This document shows, one piece after another, positions 54,823 through 64,000 of a DNA stretch of 64,000 nt. The notes under the pieces were generated by a model. That model saw only the letters and a list, made by a program, of their open reading frames with translations. It was not told where the DNA came from and did no database searches. The stretch comes from Symsagittifera roscoffensis (lineage: Eukaryota > Xenacoelomorpha > Acoela > Convolutidae): assembly GCF_963678635.1 (NCBI RefSeq), contig NC_087062.1:80231200-80295199 (forward strand), given 5' to 3'. The first letter of the stretch is position 1; each line of letters begins with the position of its first letter. A program made the translations under genes and the position numbers.

Positions 54823-54843
54823 ACCCTTGCAATAAGCAAGGGT
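54823..54843. repeat. ACCCTTGC hairpin motif, copy 2 (different loop)
   Basis: ACCCTTGC, loop AATAA, GCAAGGGT, followed by ATTACAATCGGGTACTAGAC and TTTTTCCCGTAA. The arms are identical to the copies at 52064 and 59622 although the loop differs, so the stem appears to be the conserved part. Confidence 0.6.
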
Positions 54844-54970
54844 ATTACAATCGGGTACTAGACTTTTTCCCGTAAATTACTTTGTTCGTAGGGCTATCTC
54901 ATATGAACTTCTGGACTCATCTCTAGTGGTACCGTGTTTCATAGTTAACTCAAATTTCTTAGCGTTCCCG

Positions 54971-55045
54971 GCCTTTTTAGCCTGGAGGAAACACAAAGCC
55001 TGGGATGCAAATGTTCTTGGTTCGAATCTAACCAGGACCTGTTTT
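54971..55045 (+). repeat. tRNA-like Pol III sequence, probably SINE-derived
   Basis: TAGCCTGGAGG (54978-54988) fits a Pol III A box and GGTTCGAATCT (55019-55029) fits a B box, about 40 bp apart as in tRNA genes. A run of T follows at 55042-55048, like a Pol III terminator. The acceptor ends do not pair, so it is not a working tRNA. A decayed tRNA-derived SINE head is the best reading. Confidence 0.35.
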
Positions 55046-55229
55046 TTTCCCAATGTTAAATATTCAGTATCAAATAAAATTGTCGGCCAATTATTTGTCT
55101 GCTCACTTTTGTGTACTTAGTTGCCATATCTTGGAAGCGTCTTTTGTTTGCTGCGCACATGTTTTGAATGGTTTACTTGTTATTTTTTTTTAAAAAACTT
55201 CCACTTTGTATTTCCTTTTTCATTATTTT

Positions 55230-55730
55230 TGTTTCGCTTAAAAACTTTATTCGGCTCAAATGTTTTCGGCCTATTTTTTATTGTTTTAGTGACCTAATTT
55301 CGAATCGTTTCATGGGAAGCACAATTTTAAGGTTCCCTTCCGCTTTTGTTTAAGTTGGATGCATCTTTACCACTCGGTTTGTTGAAGTTTCATTTATTTG
55401 AGCTGATTAGGTTTCGGCTTGTTTTTTATTGGCTTAGTAATCTTTTTTTTACGTCGTTTGATATGTAAAAAAGTTTTTGTCTGCCTGTGTTTGTTATAAG
55501 GGGAAGAGGGACGTTAAAAGTTTTAATTTGTTTTCAATTATAAAAAGAAAGTCGGCTTGAAGAGTTTCTGCTCAGATATTTTGGCTTTTTCACCGCTTGT
55601 TTAATTTTTTTCCGATGCTGATTTAGCATTTTATTGTTTGGGAATGTTTTTTTTCACAATTATCTTCATTCATTTTGATAGCTCTAGATGAATCGCAAGT
55701 GTTGCCAAGCTCAGCTTCGCCTCTGTGTTA
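55230..55730 (+). repeat. Dispersed repeat related to the GM130 5-prime flank
   Basis: Shares ordered blocks with 44679-45110, ending in ATCGCAAGT...CAAGCTCAGCTTCGCC and TCTGTGTT. The CGGCTxxA...TCGGCCTAT blocks at its start occur at 44750-44790 too. It ends directly in front of the satellite. Confidence 0.5.
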
Positions 55731-55789
55731 AACAGTTAAGATCCCTTGTGTTATAATACGTGTTTACGTTTTCCAACATAAATTGTACA

Positions 55790-57912
55790 TCTATTATATC
55801 TTTAAATGCGGGCTTCACTATCTCGCCATGTTTAAGCTTTTTCAACGTATTATTTTTGCATGTTTAAGCTATATCGTATATTGCAATGGTTAAGAATTTT
55901 TTTTCGATTTTCCAATTTGATTTTAGTGGTTATATTACCGAGTTTGAATTAAGCAGCCCAATCTATCTATTATATCTTTAAATGCGGGCTTCACTATCTC
56001 GCCATGTTTAAGCTTTTTCAACGTATTATTTTTGCATGTTTAAGCTATATCGTATATTGCAATGGTTAAAATTTTTTTTTCGATTTTCCAATTTGATTTT
56101 AGTGGTTATATTACCGAGTTTGAATTAAGCAGCCCAATCTATCTATCTATTATATCTTTAAATGCGGGCTTCACTATCTCGCCATGTTTAAGCTTTTTCA
56201 ACGTATTATTTTTGCATGTTTAAGCTAAATCGTATATTGCAATGGTTATGAATTTTTTTTCGATTTTCCAATTTGATTTTAGTGGTTATATTACCGAGTT
56301 TGAATTAAGCAGCCCAATTTATCTTTTATATCTTTAAATGCGGGCTTCACTATCTCGCCATGTTTAAGCTTTTTCAACGTATTATTTTTGCATGTTTAAG
56401 CTATATCGTATATTGCAATGGTTAAGATTTTTTTTTCGATTTTCCAATTTGATTTTAGTGGTTATATTACCGAGTTTGAATTAAGCAGCCCAATCTATCT
56501 ATCTATTATATCTCTAAATGCGGGCTTCACTATCTCGCCATGTTTAAGCTTTTTCAACGTATTATTTTTGCATGTTTAAGCTATATCGTATATTGCAATG
56601 GTTAAGAATTTTTTTTCGATTTTCCAATTTGATTTTAGTGGTTATATTACCGAGTTTGAATTAAGCAGCCCAATCTATCTATTATATCCTCAAATGCGGG
56701 CTTCACTATGTCGCCTTGTTTAAGCTTTTTCAACGTATTGTTTTTGCATGCTTAAGCTATATCGTATATTGCACTGGTTAAGATTTTTTTTTCGATTTTC
56801 CAATTTGATTTTAGTGGTTATATTTCCGAGTTTGAATTAAGCAGCCCAATCTATCTATTAAATCTTTAAATGCGGGCTTCACTATCTCGCCATGTTTAAG
56901 CTTTTTCAACGTATTATTTTTGTAAGTTTAAGCTATATCGTATATTGCAATGGTTAAGATTTTTTTTTCGATTTTCCAATTTGATTTTAGTGGTTATATT
57001 ACCGAGTTTGAATTAAGCAGCCCAATCTATCTATCTATTATATCTTTAAATGCGGCCTTCACTATCTCGCCATGTTTAAGCTTTTTCAACGTATTATTTT
57101 TGCATGTTTAAGCTATATCGTATAATGCAATGGTTAAGAATTTTTTTTCGATTTTCCAATTTGATTTTAGTGGTTATATTACCGAGTTTGAATTAAGCAG
57201 CCCAATCTATCTATTAAATCTTCAAATGCGGGCTTCACTATCTCGCCATGTTTAAGCTTTTTCAACGTATTATTTTTGCATGTTTAAGCTATATCGTATA
57301 TTGCAATGGTTAAGATTTTTTTTTCGATTTTCCAATTTGATTTTAGTGGTTATATTACCGAGTTTGAATTAAGCAGCCCAATCTATCTATCTATTATATC
57401 TTTAAATGCGGGCTTCACTATCTCGCCATGTTTAAGCTTTTTCAACGTATTATTTTTGCATGTTTAAGCTATATCGTATATTGCAATGGTTAAAATTTTT
57501 TTTTCGATTTTCCAATTTGATTTTAGTGGTTATATTACCGAGTTTGAATTAAGCAGCCCAATCTATCTATTATATCTTTAAATGCGGGCTTCACTATGTC
57601 GCCTTGTTTAAGCTTTTCCAACGTATTATTTTTGCATGTTTAAGCTATATCGTATATTGCACTGGTTAAGATTTTTTTTTCGATTTTCCAATTTGATTTT
57701 AGTGGTTATATTTCCGAGTTTGAATTAAGCAGCCCAATCTATCTATTAAATCTTTAAATGCGGGCTTCACTATCTCGCCATGTTTAAGCTTTTTCAACGT
57801 ATTATTTTTGTATGTTTAAGCTATATCGTATATTGCAATGGTTAAGAATTTTTTTTCGATTTTCCAATTTGATTTTAGTGATTATATTACCGAGTGTGAA
57901 TTAAGCAGCCCA
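55790..57912 (+). repeat. Satellite: 12 units of 176/180 bp with 888-bp higher-order period
   Basis: Unit landmark GCGGGCTTCAC (one copy reads GCGGCCTTCAC) starts at 55808, 55984, 56164, 56340, 56520, 56696, 56872, 57052, 57228, 57408, 57584 and 57760. Units are 176 bp, or 180 when one extra CTAT is present. Spacings repeat as 176-180-176-180-176, which sums to 888. Units six and eleven share private changes (GTCGCCTTG, GCACTGG, ATTTCCGAG). So the array grew in blocks of five. Non-coding. Confidence 0.92.
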
Positions 57913-58052
57913 GTATCGAATTAGGGGTTGCGAATTTGGCCTCCAATTTTACATGCCCGAATCATTTTAGTTAACGAGGTAAGACGATTTTTGAAATTTT
58001 TTTAAAATTTTTTTAAAATTTCAAATAACAAAATAATTTGCAAAATTGAAGT

Positions 58053-60520
58053 TCCAAACCATGTAGTTGGGTGCTGTCAGAGTACTATCAAAGATTGCGA
58101 ATCTTGCCTCCAAGTATGACTGCTTAATTCTTTGTAGTTTTTGAGATATGATGTTTTCTGTGATTTTTTCAAAAAATTTTCAGAAAACTGATATTATTTT
58201 TTTTTCACAAAATCTGATATTCCCAACCCTGTAGTTTTGTCCTGTCACAGTAATCTCAAAGATTGCGAATCTTGCCTCCAAATATGACTGCTCAATTGTT
58301 ATGTAGTTTTCGAGATATGACGTTTTTTTGTGATTTTTTAAAAATTTCTAAAAGAACTTATCTACAAAGAAATTCAAAAAATTTGAAACTACTAACTTGA
58401 TGAAGATACAACCTTATTGTCAGCGTATACCCAGGTGTCTCAAATCTTGCCTCTTAAAATGAATGCTCAAATCCTTTCAGTTTCCGAGATAAGACGTTTT
58501 TTTTTTCAATTTTTTTTTCGGGAAACTTAGGTTTAAAAAAATTCACAAATTTTGGATTCCTAACCCTATAGTAGGTTGCTCTCAGGGACTCTCCGAGGTT
58601 GAAAATCTGGCCGCCAATTTTCTCCAGAGGCCCATTAAGTTTTCGTGATGACGCTTTTAAAATGGGATTTAAAAAAATTTTTAAGTTCGAAATTACCAAC
58701 CCTGTAATTGGGTGCAGTCAGAGTACACTGAAAGTTTGCAGATGTTGTTTCTTATATATGCGGTTTTTCATGAGTTGTCGAAAAATTTCGAAGCAGCGAC
58801 GGTGCGTTAAACGCTAGTTTTCTGCTAGTTTTTAGTATATCTTTAAAGTGCTTGATTTGTAATTGGCATGCAATTTAGAAGCTTGTCTGCGTTTTCAAAA
58901 CAATCATTGCTGCCTGGCAGGTACTATAAAATGTGCTATTTAATCGTGCAGCTAGGCGGTTGGGTTAGTAGTGAAGGAAAATGACTCGCAGTTTGGATGT
59001 CCGTGGGTTAAAAACATTTTCCAACCAAATCTCATTATTTTTACGGCTCATTTTCTTTTCAGACTTCTTTAAGCATTGTCTTGAGTTTGTAAAGATACAA
59101 CTTTTTTTGTGGTGAACGGTTTTTGACAAATTGTTTCGTACAAAATTAAAGGATGAAATATTAGAATAAAGTGTCAAATACAAATCAGAATTAAGTCAAC
59201 CAAGAAACAATTGGTTCTCATCGCGATTCGAACCCGTCATTAAGATTCCAAACTGTGCATTTTGAAAATTGTGAGCGGATTCCGCAGCAAGGACGATCCC
59301 TTTATTCTTCTGTTCTTTCATTTTCTTTGATCTTTCCGACAAAGTTTTTAATATGTTTGAAGACTTGTCTCTGGAATCCAGGAACATACAGACACAAAAT
59401 TGTGCGCCTCTCCAGTGCACAGTTTGGCCTCGTAATGGTGTCTCTGGGTCATGAATCAGATATGTTAGCCTGAATACTGAATTGGCGTATACTGAATTGG
59501 TTGATTGGTGTTGCAATCGATCGGGTAGACTTTTTCCGTAAGCAAATGGTTTCACAGGATTACTGAAATTTTGCTATTCTCGATCTATACTCTGTCTGCA
59601 AATTAAGCGTTGGTTTTATTTACCCTTGCGATTAGCAAGGGTTTTGTTTAAATTTATTTTTGTGTAAATTTACCAACTCCGATTTCAGTAAATCTTTTTT
59701 CTTCTTCTTCTCTTCATTCGACATGAAGGGTTTCAGCTTATAATATATTGGCTCGGAGTCGTCTTTGTGAATCGTTTGAGGAGCAAAAAGGTTTTCTTTA
59801 AATGTTTTCAGGGAGACTTGAAGTTGTTTTTTGTTTTTATAATGAAAACATTTTTTTCTATGCAAGGTTGTCTGCACAAGATTCGTCGGCTTTGCTGCCA
59901 ATTTGTAAGGTTTGTTTCGATGCTTATTGAAAATCAATTGTCTTATCTTTTGCCATATCTTTTTAAAGGAATTTTTTTTCAAGATAAAATTAAAACAAAT
60001 GTAGGTAAAGTTTTGATAGATAATTTTCAATTCTTTTCAAAAGAACTTTGACGTTTTTCTATGGTATTTCTGTCGGTTTAGTTTGTCATGCTTTGCATGT
60101 GTCGTGTCACAAGTAGTGCGAAGCTTTGATTCACCTCTGTTTGTAAAGTTTCCAAATTTGCAAGTAATTTGGTTTTAAGGTTTGGGGTTTTGTAAACAGT
60201 GTTTTGAAGATTTTAATTTTTCGATTTGTCGGTTCATCTGCAAGTAAAAGTAGTCTTTTTTTTGGATCTTTTCTGGGTACGTTTTTGTTTCTATCGCTTT
60301 TCACAGACTGGATGGTACAACATTAAAGACACAGAGGTACGGTTTGGCTTTCGCAGAAAGTTAACCTGTCATATATTGTAATACATCAAGTATTAAAGAT
60401 CTTAATGGTTAGAGCTCAAAAAATACTAACTTTTGATGTTTTGTTTAAATGGATGAGCTTTTGAAAACTGCAAATTTGGACTGATGATTGGCAATTGCGG
60501 TCGATTTGGACAATACATTG
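58053..60520. repeat. 2.45-kb segmental duplication, copy 2
   Basis: Copy of 50505-52950, on the far side of the satellite and in the same orientation. It carries the same hairpin (59622-59642). Small differences include a 13-base extra GTTGTCTGCACAA-type stretch near 59865. The end of similarity is at GACAATACATTGA (about 60520). Confidence 0.8.
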
Positions 60521-61101
60521 ACAATGTATGGTCGATTTACTTGGTAAAATTTGCTGATTTTTTAAATCCGTTTTTATCTATTTTCGCGTCGAGAGAAACA
60601 CATTAGGCTAAATTTACATATTCCATTAGACAGAACAAGTAGAAAATTAACAAATTAAATTTGGGTTGAATTAATTTTTGGAATTGAATTGCAAAAAGTA
60701 GTAAGTATCATTGCAGCATTGAATCTGATTCACAAATAAATTAAATTTTTTAGCTTTATAGTTTAAATAGCGAGTTAAAGTTGAGGTATTTGTAGTTATA
60801 TCGCATTTTAGAACATCTAAGTATCTTCAAAAGTACAGTTTACTCTGGCAGTCAATTGAATTCATCAGATCCAGTGTCATAGATAGTAAATGGCGGTTGT
60901 TTTCATCTTTAGTCCATAGACAGGCTGGAAAATCGTTTTCTTTCAAAATACTTTTTTTGAAGTTCATTATAGAATCGTGAGGCCGTTATGGCCACTGGTA
61001 AATTTTCGCCATGGCCACTACATATGCAATTGAAACTTACTTGTCTGCACTTGAAGCAGCAAATGAAGCAAGTTTGAGGAAAGAGAAGAAAGATTTGATG
61101 G
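60521..61101. other. Intergenic DNA, possible 3-prime UTR of the minus-strand gene
   Basis: AT-rich, no gene seen on the plus strand. If the minus-strand exon at 61102-61433 is terminal, its 3-prime UTR would be here. The 60909-61100 part is less AT-rich than its surroundings. Confidence 0.35.
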
Positions 61102-61433
61102 CTAGTGCAACACCTGACTGGCGGAGGAGCTGGTTTTGAGTGGCTTCCCTGAAGACGAAGTGGACGAAGAGGTGGAATGTTTGGTGTTGTTGTCAACCCC
61201 TCTACCTCCGACCCCTTTGATCGATACCGCACCACTGTTCATGAGCAGTGCGTTGTGGTTGAGGGGTGCTTGTGGCAAATTGCAGTATGGGTGTTGTTTT
61301 TGTGGTTGCTGTTGTTGCAGATCGTAGTGGTAGGTGGTGTGATGTGCTTGGGGGTTGTAGTGGTACGAATGTCTGTTGGACAGTCCAGAGGACTTGCCCA
61401 ATTGTCCCGTTGTTCCCTTAGTAGCACCATAAC
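61102..61433 (-). CDS. Probable terminal exon of an unidentified Gln/His/Ser-rich protein
   Basis: On the minus strand a good acceptor (TTTTCTCTGCAG, its AG at 61435-61434) opens a frame with two leading bases, then YGATKGTTGQLGKSSG, a His/Tyr/Gln stretch (HHTTYHYDLQQQQPQKQHPY), NHNALLMNSGAVSIKGVGG, a Ser/Thr run, and stop after SASQVLH. The composition is that of a disordered regulatory-protein tail. The frame is open for 110 codons, GC is higher than in the flanks, and the opposite strand gives only a hydrophobic shadow. A GT donor at about 61117 (CAG-GTGTTG) could instead end the exon before the stop. I do not recognise the protein, and upstream exons would lie at higher coordinates. Confidence 0.45.
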
Positions 61434-64000
61434 CTGCAGAGAAAATTCAATGTTTTTCGCTTTGCGATTAGCAAATGCTATCAAAATTGCTAATCGAAGT
61501 TACCTTAAAACAGTCAAAATCATAAATATTCTAGCTTCTCCCATTTTAACTTGGTCTCAAAAGAAGCTATATTTTCCAATCCTCCTCTCACAAAAGAAGT
61601 GATTTAGACGTGTTTCCAAAACAGGAAATAATTACCAATCCTATTTTTACAAAAGGAGTGTTTTTTAATAAAAATATTCTAAATGGGCGATACTTCAAAT
61701 GCACACGTATTTTCTACTTCTAGATTGGTTAGAATCTAGATCAAAACAGGCACACTCGAAGAGTTAAAAAACGATTTTAAAAAGGTTAAACTCAGTTTTA
61801 CATATTGCGAGGCCAATCTGCCGAAAAAAAAGAAAATTTCAGGGTAGTCCAATTTAAAGAGTAGCTAAATGAACTAGATTACAGTTGAAGAACATCGATA
61901 AATAATTTGCGTTACACCATTGATAGTTTGACAGGTGGCCTTAAGCCATGGGAAGGATCCCGTTCTGTACACCATCTGTCAATTATCGGTTATGAATCTG
62001 ATGTGTTCCATCAATTGCTAATCTTAATATAGATGTGTCTCCTCACTCTATGGGTCATCATAGATACAAAAAAAACATTTGTAGTTTAGGCGCAGCGGAT
62101 TTAGGTTGGTTGGGGGGATGGGGGCGGGGACTATCCAAAAGGTAGGTTCCCCTTTGGTGCTACTTTACGACACCCCCCGATTTTGATTGACCAACCTTGA
62201 GTAAAATTTTTCCCAAAGCGCAAAACAAAACTACAAGTGCTAAAGTTCAAAACTTTCTAAAAAAAGAACTGCATTTGATAAATTTGCTTGAGGGTATACT
62301 TTGAAATGATGTAACCAATTAGAGCCAGTCGTTAGATACATCAAGAAAATGGTGTAAAAATTGTTCACTTCAAATAAACAGGAGAACTTTTCTTTCGTTT
62401 ATTTCTCAGAATTGATATCTGGTTTTTGTTCCGTTTGTTTTGGTGGTCCTTGGCAATTTTTCGAAATTTCCGACGGAGTGAAGCCCACTCGCTGGTTTTC
62501 TCAAGCCAGTCGTCGTTTCTTCGAAGTCATCAAGTCTATTTTATAGAAGAATTTTAAATCATGCTACCTTCACAAACTTTCGTCTTTTGGATGAGTTATC
62601 ATAAATCGTGACTGGTTAATTTTACTGTATAGTTTTTATGTTCAAGAGTCGGCTCAAGGGTTCCTTGTTCTGTCGATCTAAAACCGCCCGAAAAGTTTTA
62701 ACTTTTTTGACAGTGCTAGGCCTAGTAAGCGGTATCCAGTTGGTAATTGATTGGCTTTTCAAAGAATTGAGATTCTGTGGAGAGGTTGGATTTGGGTCTG
62801 TTTCGTATCCCTTCTCTTCCGGTTGTCTGTTCTTATTTTCCGACGGTGTAGCAAGGGTCTATCTTCGATTCTGTTGTCCGCGACCCAATCGAAAGCTCTC
62901 TCTTTTGACAAAATTGACTTTCCGGTGTGCAAAATGATTTTTTTGTTTTCTGACAGATTAGATTTTTCCAAAGAGTATTGAAAGGTTTTTTTTGGAATTA
63001 AAGCACTTTATTTGCAATTAGGTTGTGCTCCGAAGATTCAAAATAATTTAAAAAAAAATCGAGTAAAGCACTTTTTGGTGTTTCGGTTGACATAGTGTGG
63101 CATTTCGATTCAACGGTATGTACAGGTTTTCCGCTAGAAAACAAACTTTTTTTCACTCTTTGAATTAAAAAATTATTTAAAATCGGAGCCGGTAAAACAT
63201 GAAGCAAGGTAGACTGATTGAATTTGAAATTCCTTGTAAAAGAATGTAATCATTTAAAATGCCAATAATTTTTTTGAAGAAAAACTTGAATAAACTTTAG
63301 CCGAAGATAACTTCGAAAATCATTCTGTTTATAAGACAATATATTTGAAAGAGCCCCTCTATTCGAATCCAGTGGACCAGCGAAAACTTATTTCAGTTCT
63401 TCGTTTGCGTAAATTGAGTCCGGTGAATGTTTTGCAGATAACAAAAATTCAAGGTTTTTAACTGCTTCGATGTAATCTGAACAGTTCTTTCCACTAAAGT
63501 ATATCATTCTTTTAATATATGCCCCCACCCCACACACACATTTGGAAAAAAATCATACCAAACAATCCTGGATTGTCCTCGTGATGTATTTTAAATGATG
63601 CCGTTCTCAGGACGTATGTTAAACACAATTTGCTGTCCAACGATCTGTTGGAGGTGTGGAATCTTCATAAAACGGTTGGAAAAGAATCCCTATCAAGTGG
63701 TATCTTGCTCCCTTTTTTCTTCTAGTGCCTTGACAGTGGTATAGAGACGTTATCTTCTTCGGTATGCCGGGAATGCATGTTGTTGTTGAAGAAATTGTTT
63801 AAACCGAGCAATTATTTAGGCTTTACGGACTTTAGTTGACTCGCGGCTTTTTTTATGCTCAGACCTTTTTTCAGATGTCATGTTTCAAAAAGATTACAGA
63901 TATATCGGTAGAAGAAATTCAGCTTCGTCTCTATGCCATTTTCTTAAATTACTTTTGCATTATTAACAATGTTAGAGCCCATAAAAGATTTTAATGAAAT
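61434..64000. other. Mostly AT-rich DNA, no certain gene
   Basis: Upstream intron or flank of the minus-strand exon. Two less AT-rich patches have open frames that I cannot identify: 62400-62950, with a hydrophobic stretch (VLTFLTVLGLVSGIQLVIDW), and about 63612-63705 on the plus strand, which has acceptor- and donor-like ends (TYVKHNLLSNDLLEVWNLHK). Both could be exons or repeat remnants. A (CA)n run lies near 63533. Confidence 0.3.

Larger units (their letters stand above)
53728..55229. other. AT-rich intergenic DNA
   Basis: No gene is supported. It contains the third ACCCTTGC hairpin (54823-54843) and the tRNA-like sequence at 54971-55045. Short ORFs at 54117-54350 and 54926-55120 have no recognisable content. 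Confidence 0.4.

Noticed and set aside
54971-55045. Functional tRNA gene
   Set aside because: The 5-prime and 3-prime acceptor sequences do not pair and the T stem has a mismatch.
61177-61602. Plus-strand hydrophobic ORF
   Set aside because: Its Val/Leu runs are the antisense of the Gln/His-rich minus-strand exon.

Overview
This is a repeat-dominated window from a eukaryotic nuclear genome, almost certainly an invertebrate animal. The evidence is an intact single-exon gene for a GM130/golgin-A2-type Golgi coiled-coil protein (45357-48041), a Penelope-type GIY-YIG fragment, Ty3/gypsy-type gag-pol sequence, foldback elements and satellite DNA. I cannot name the species. From memory, the accessory domains downstream of pol resemble retroelement polyproteins of nematodes and other small invertebrates, but I could not check this.

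Layout. 1-5135 is repeat-rich intergenic DNA: a broken Penelope GIY-YIG end, a foldback element (746-2233), scattered copies of a CCGGAAGGGTC-type motif, and a minisatellite made of that motif (4100-4325). 5136-42894 is a head-to-tail array of seven partial units, called U1 to U7 here, of one Ty3/gypsy-type retroelement. U1 is the most complete: gag, protease, reverse transcriptase, RNase H, the start of integrase, an SGNH-hydrolase-like domain, and the start of a second SGNH-like domain. U2 to U5 lack protease. U6 and U7 carry a very long 3-prime coding region (about 5.4 kb in U6) that I do not recognise. I found no LTRs and no integrase catalytic core. All five RT copies share the same frameshifts, so the array grew from an already broken parent by tandem duplication (periods about 2.96, 5.45-5.48 and 7.58 kb), with inversions and microhomology junctions.

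After the array come a second foldback/TIR element (43704-44678), a dispersed repeat that runs up to the GM130 gene, and the GM130 gene itself. 48.0-60.5 kb is AT-rich repeat DNA: a 2.45-kb segmental duplication (50505-52950 and 58053-60520), a 655-bp duplication, and a 12-unit satellite of 176/180 bp with an 888-bp higher-order period. A probable Gln/His/Ser-rich exon lies on the minus strand at 61102-61433. The last 2.5 kb shows nothing certain.

Only the GM130 gene and perhaps the minus-strand exon look like functional host genes. Nearly all the rest is decayed mobile or tandem-repeat DNA. The feature most worth following up is the gypsy-type lineage with SGNH-like domains and a large unclassified 3-prime module, amplified here without LTRs.
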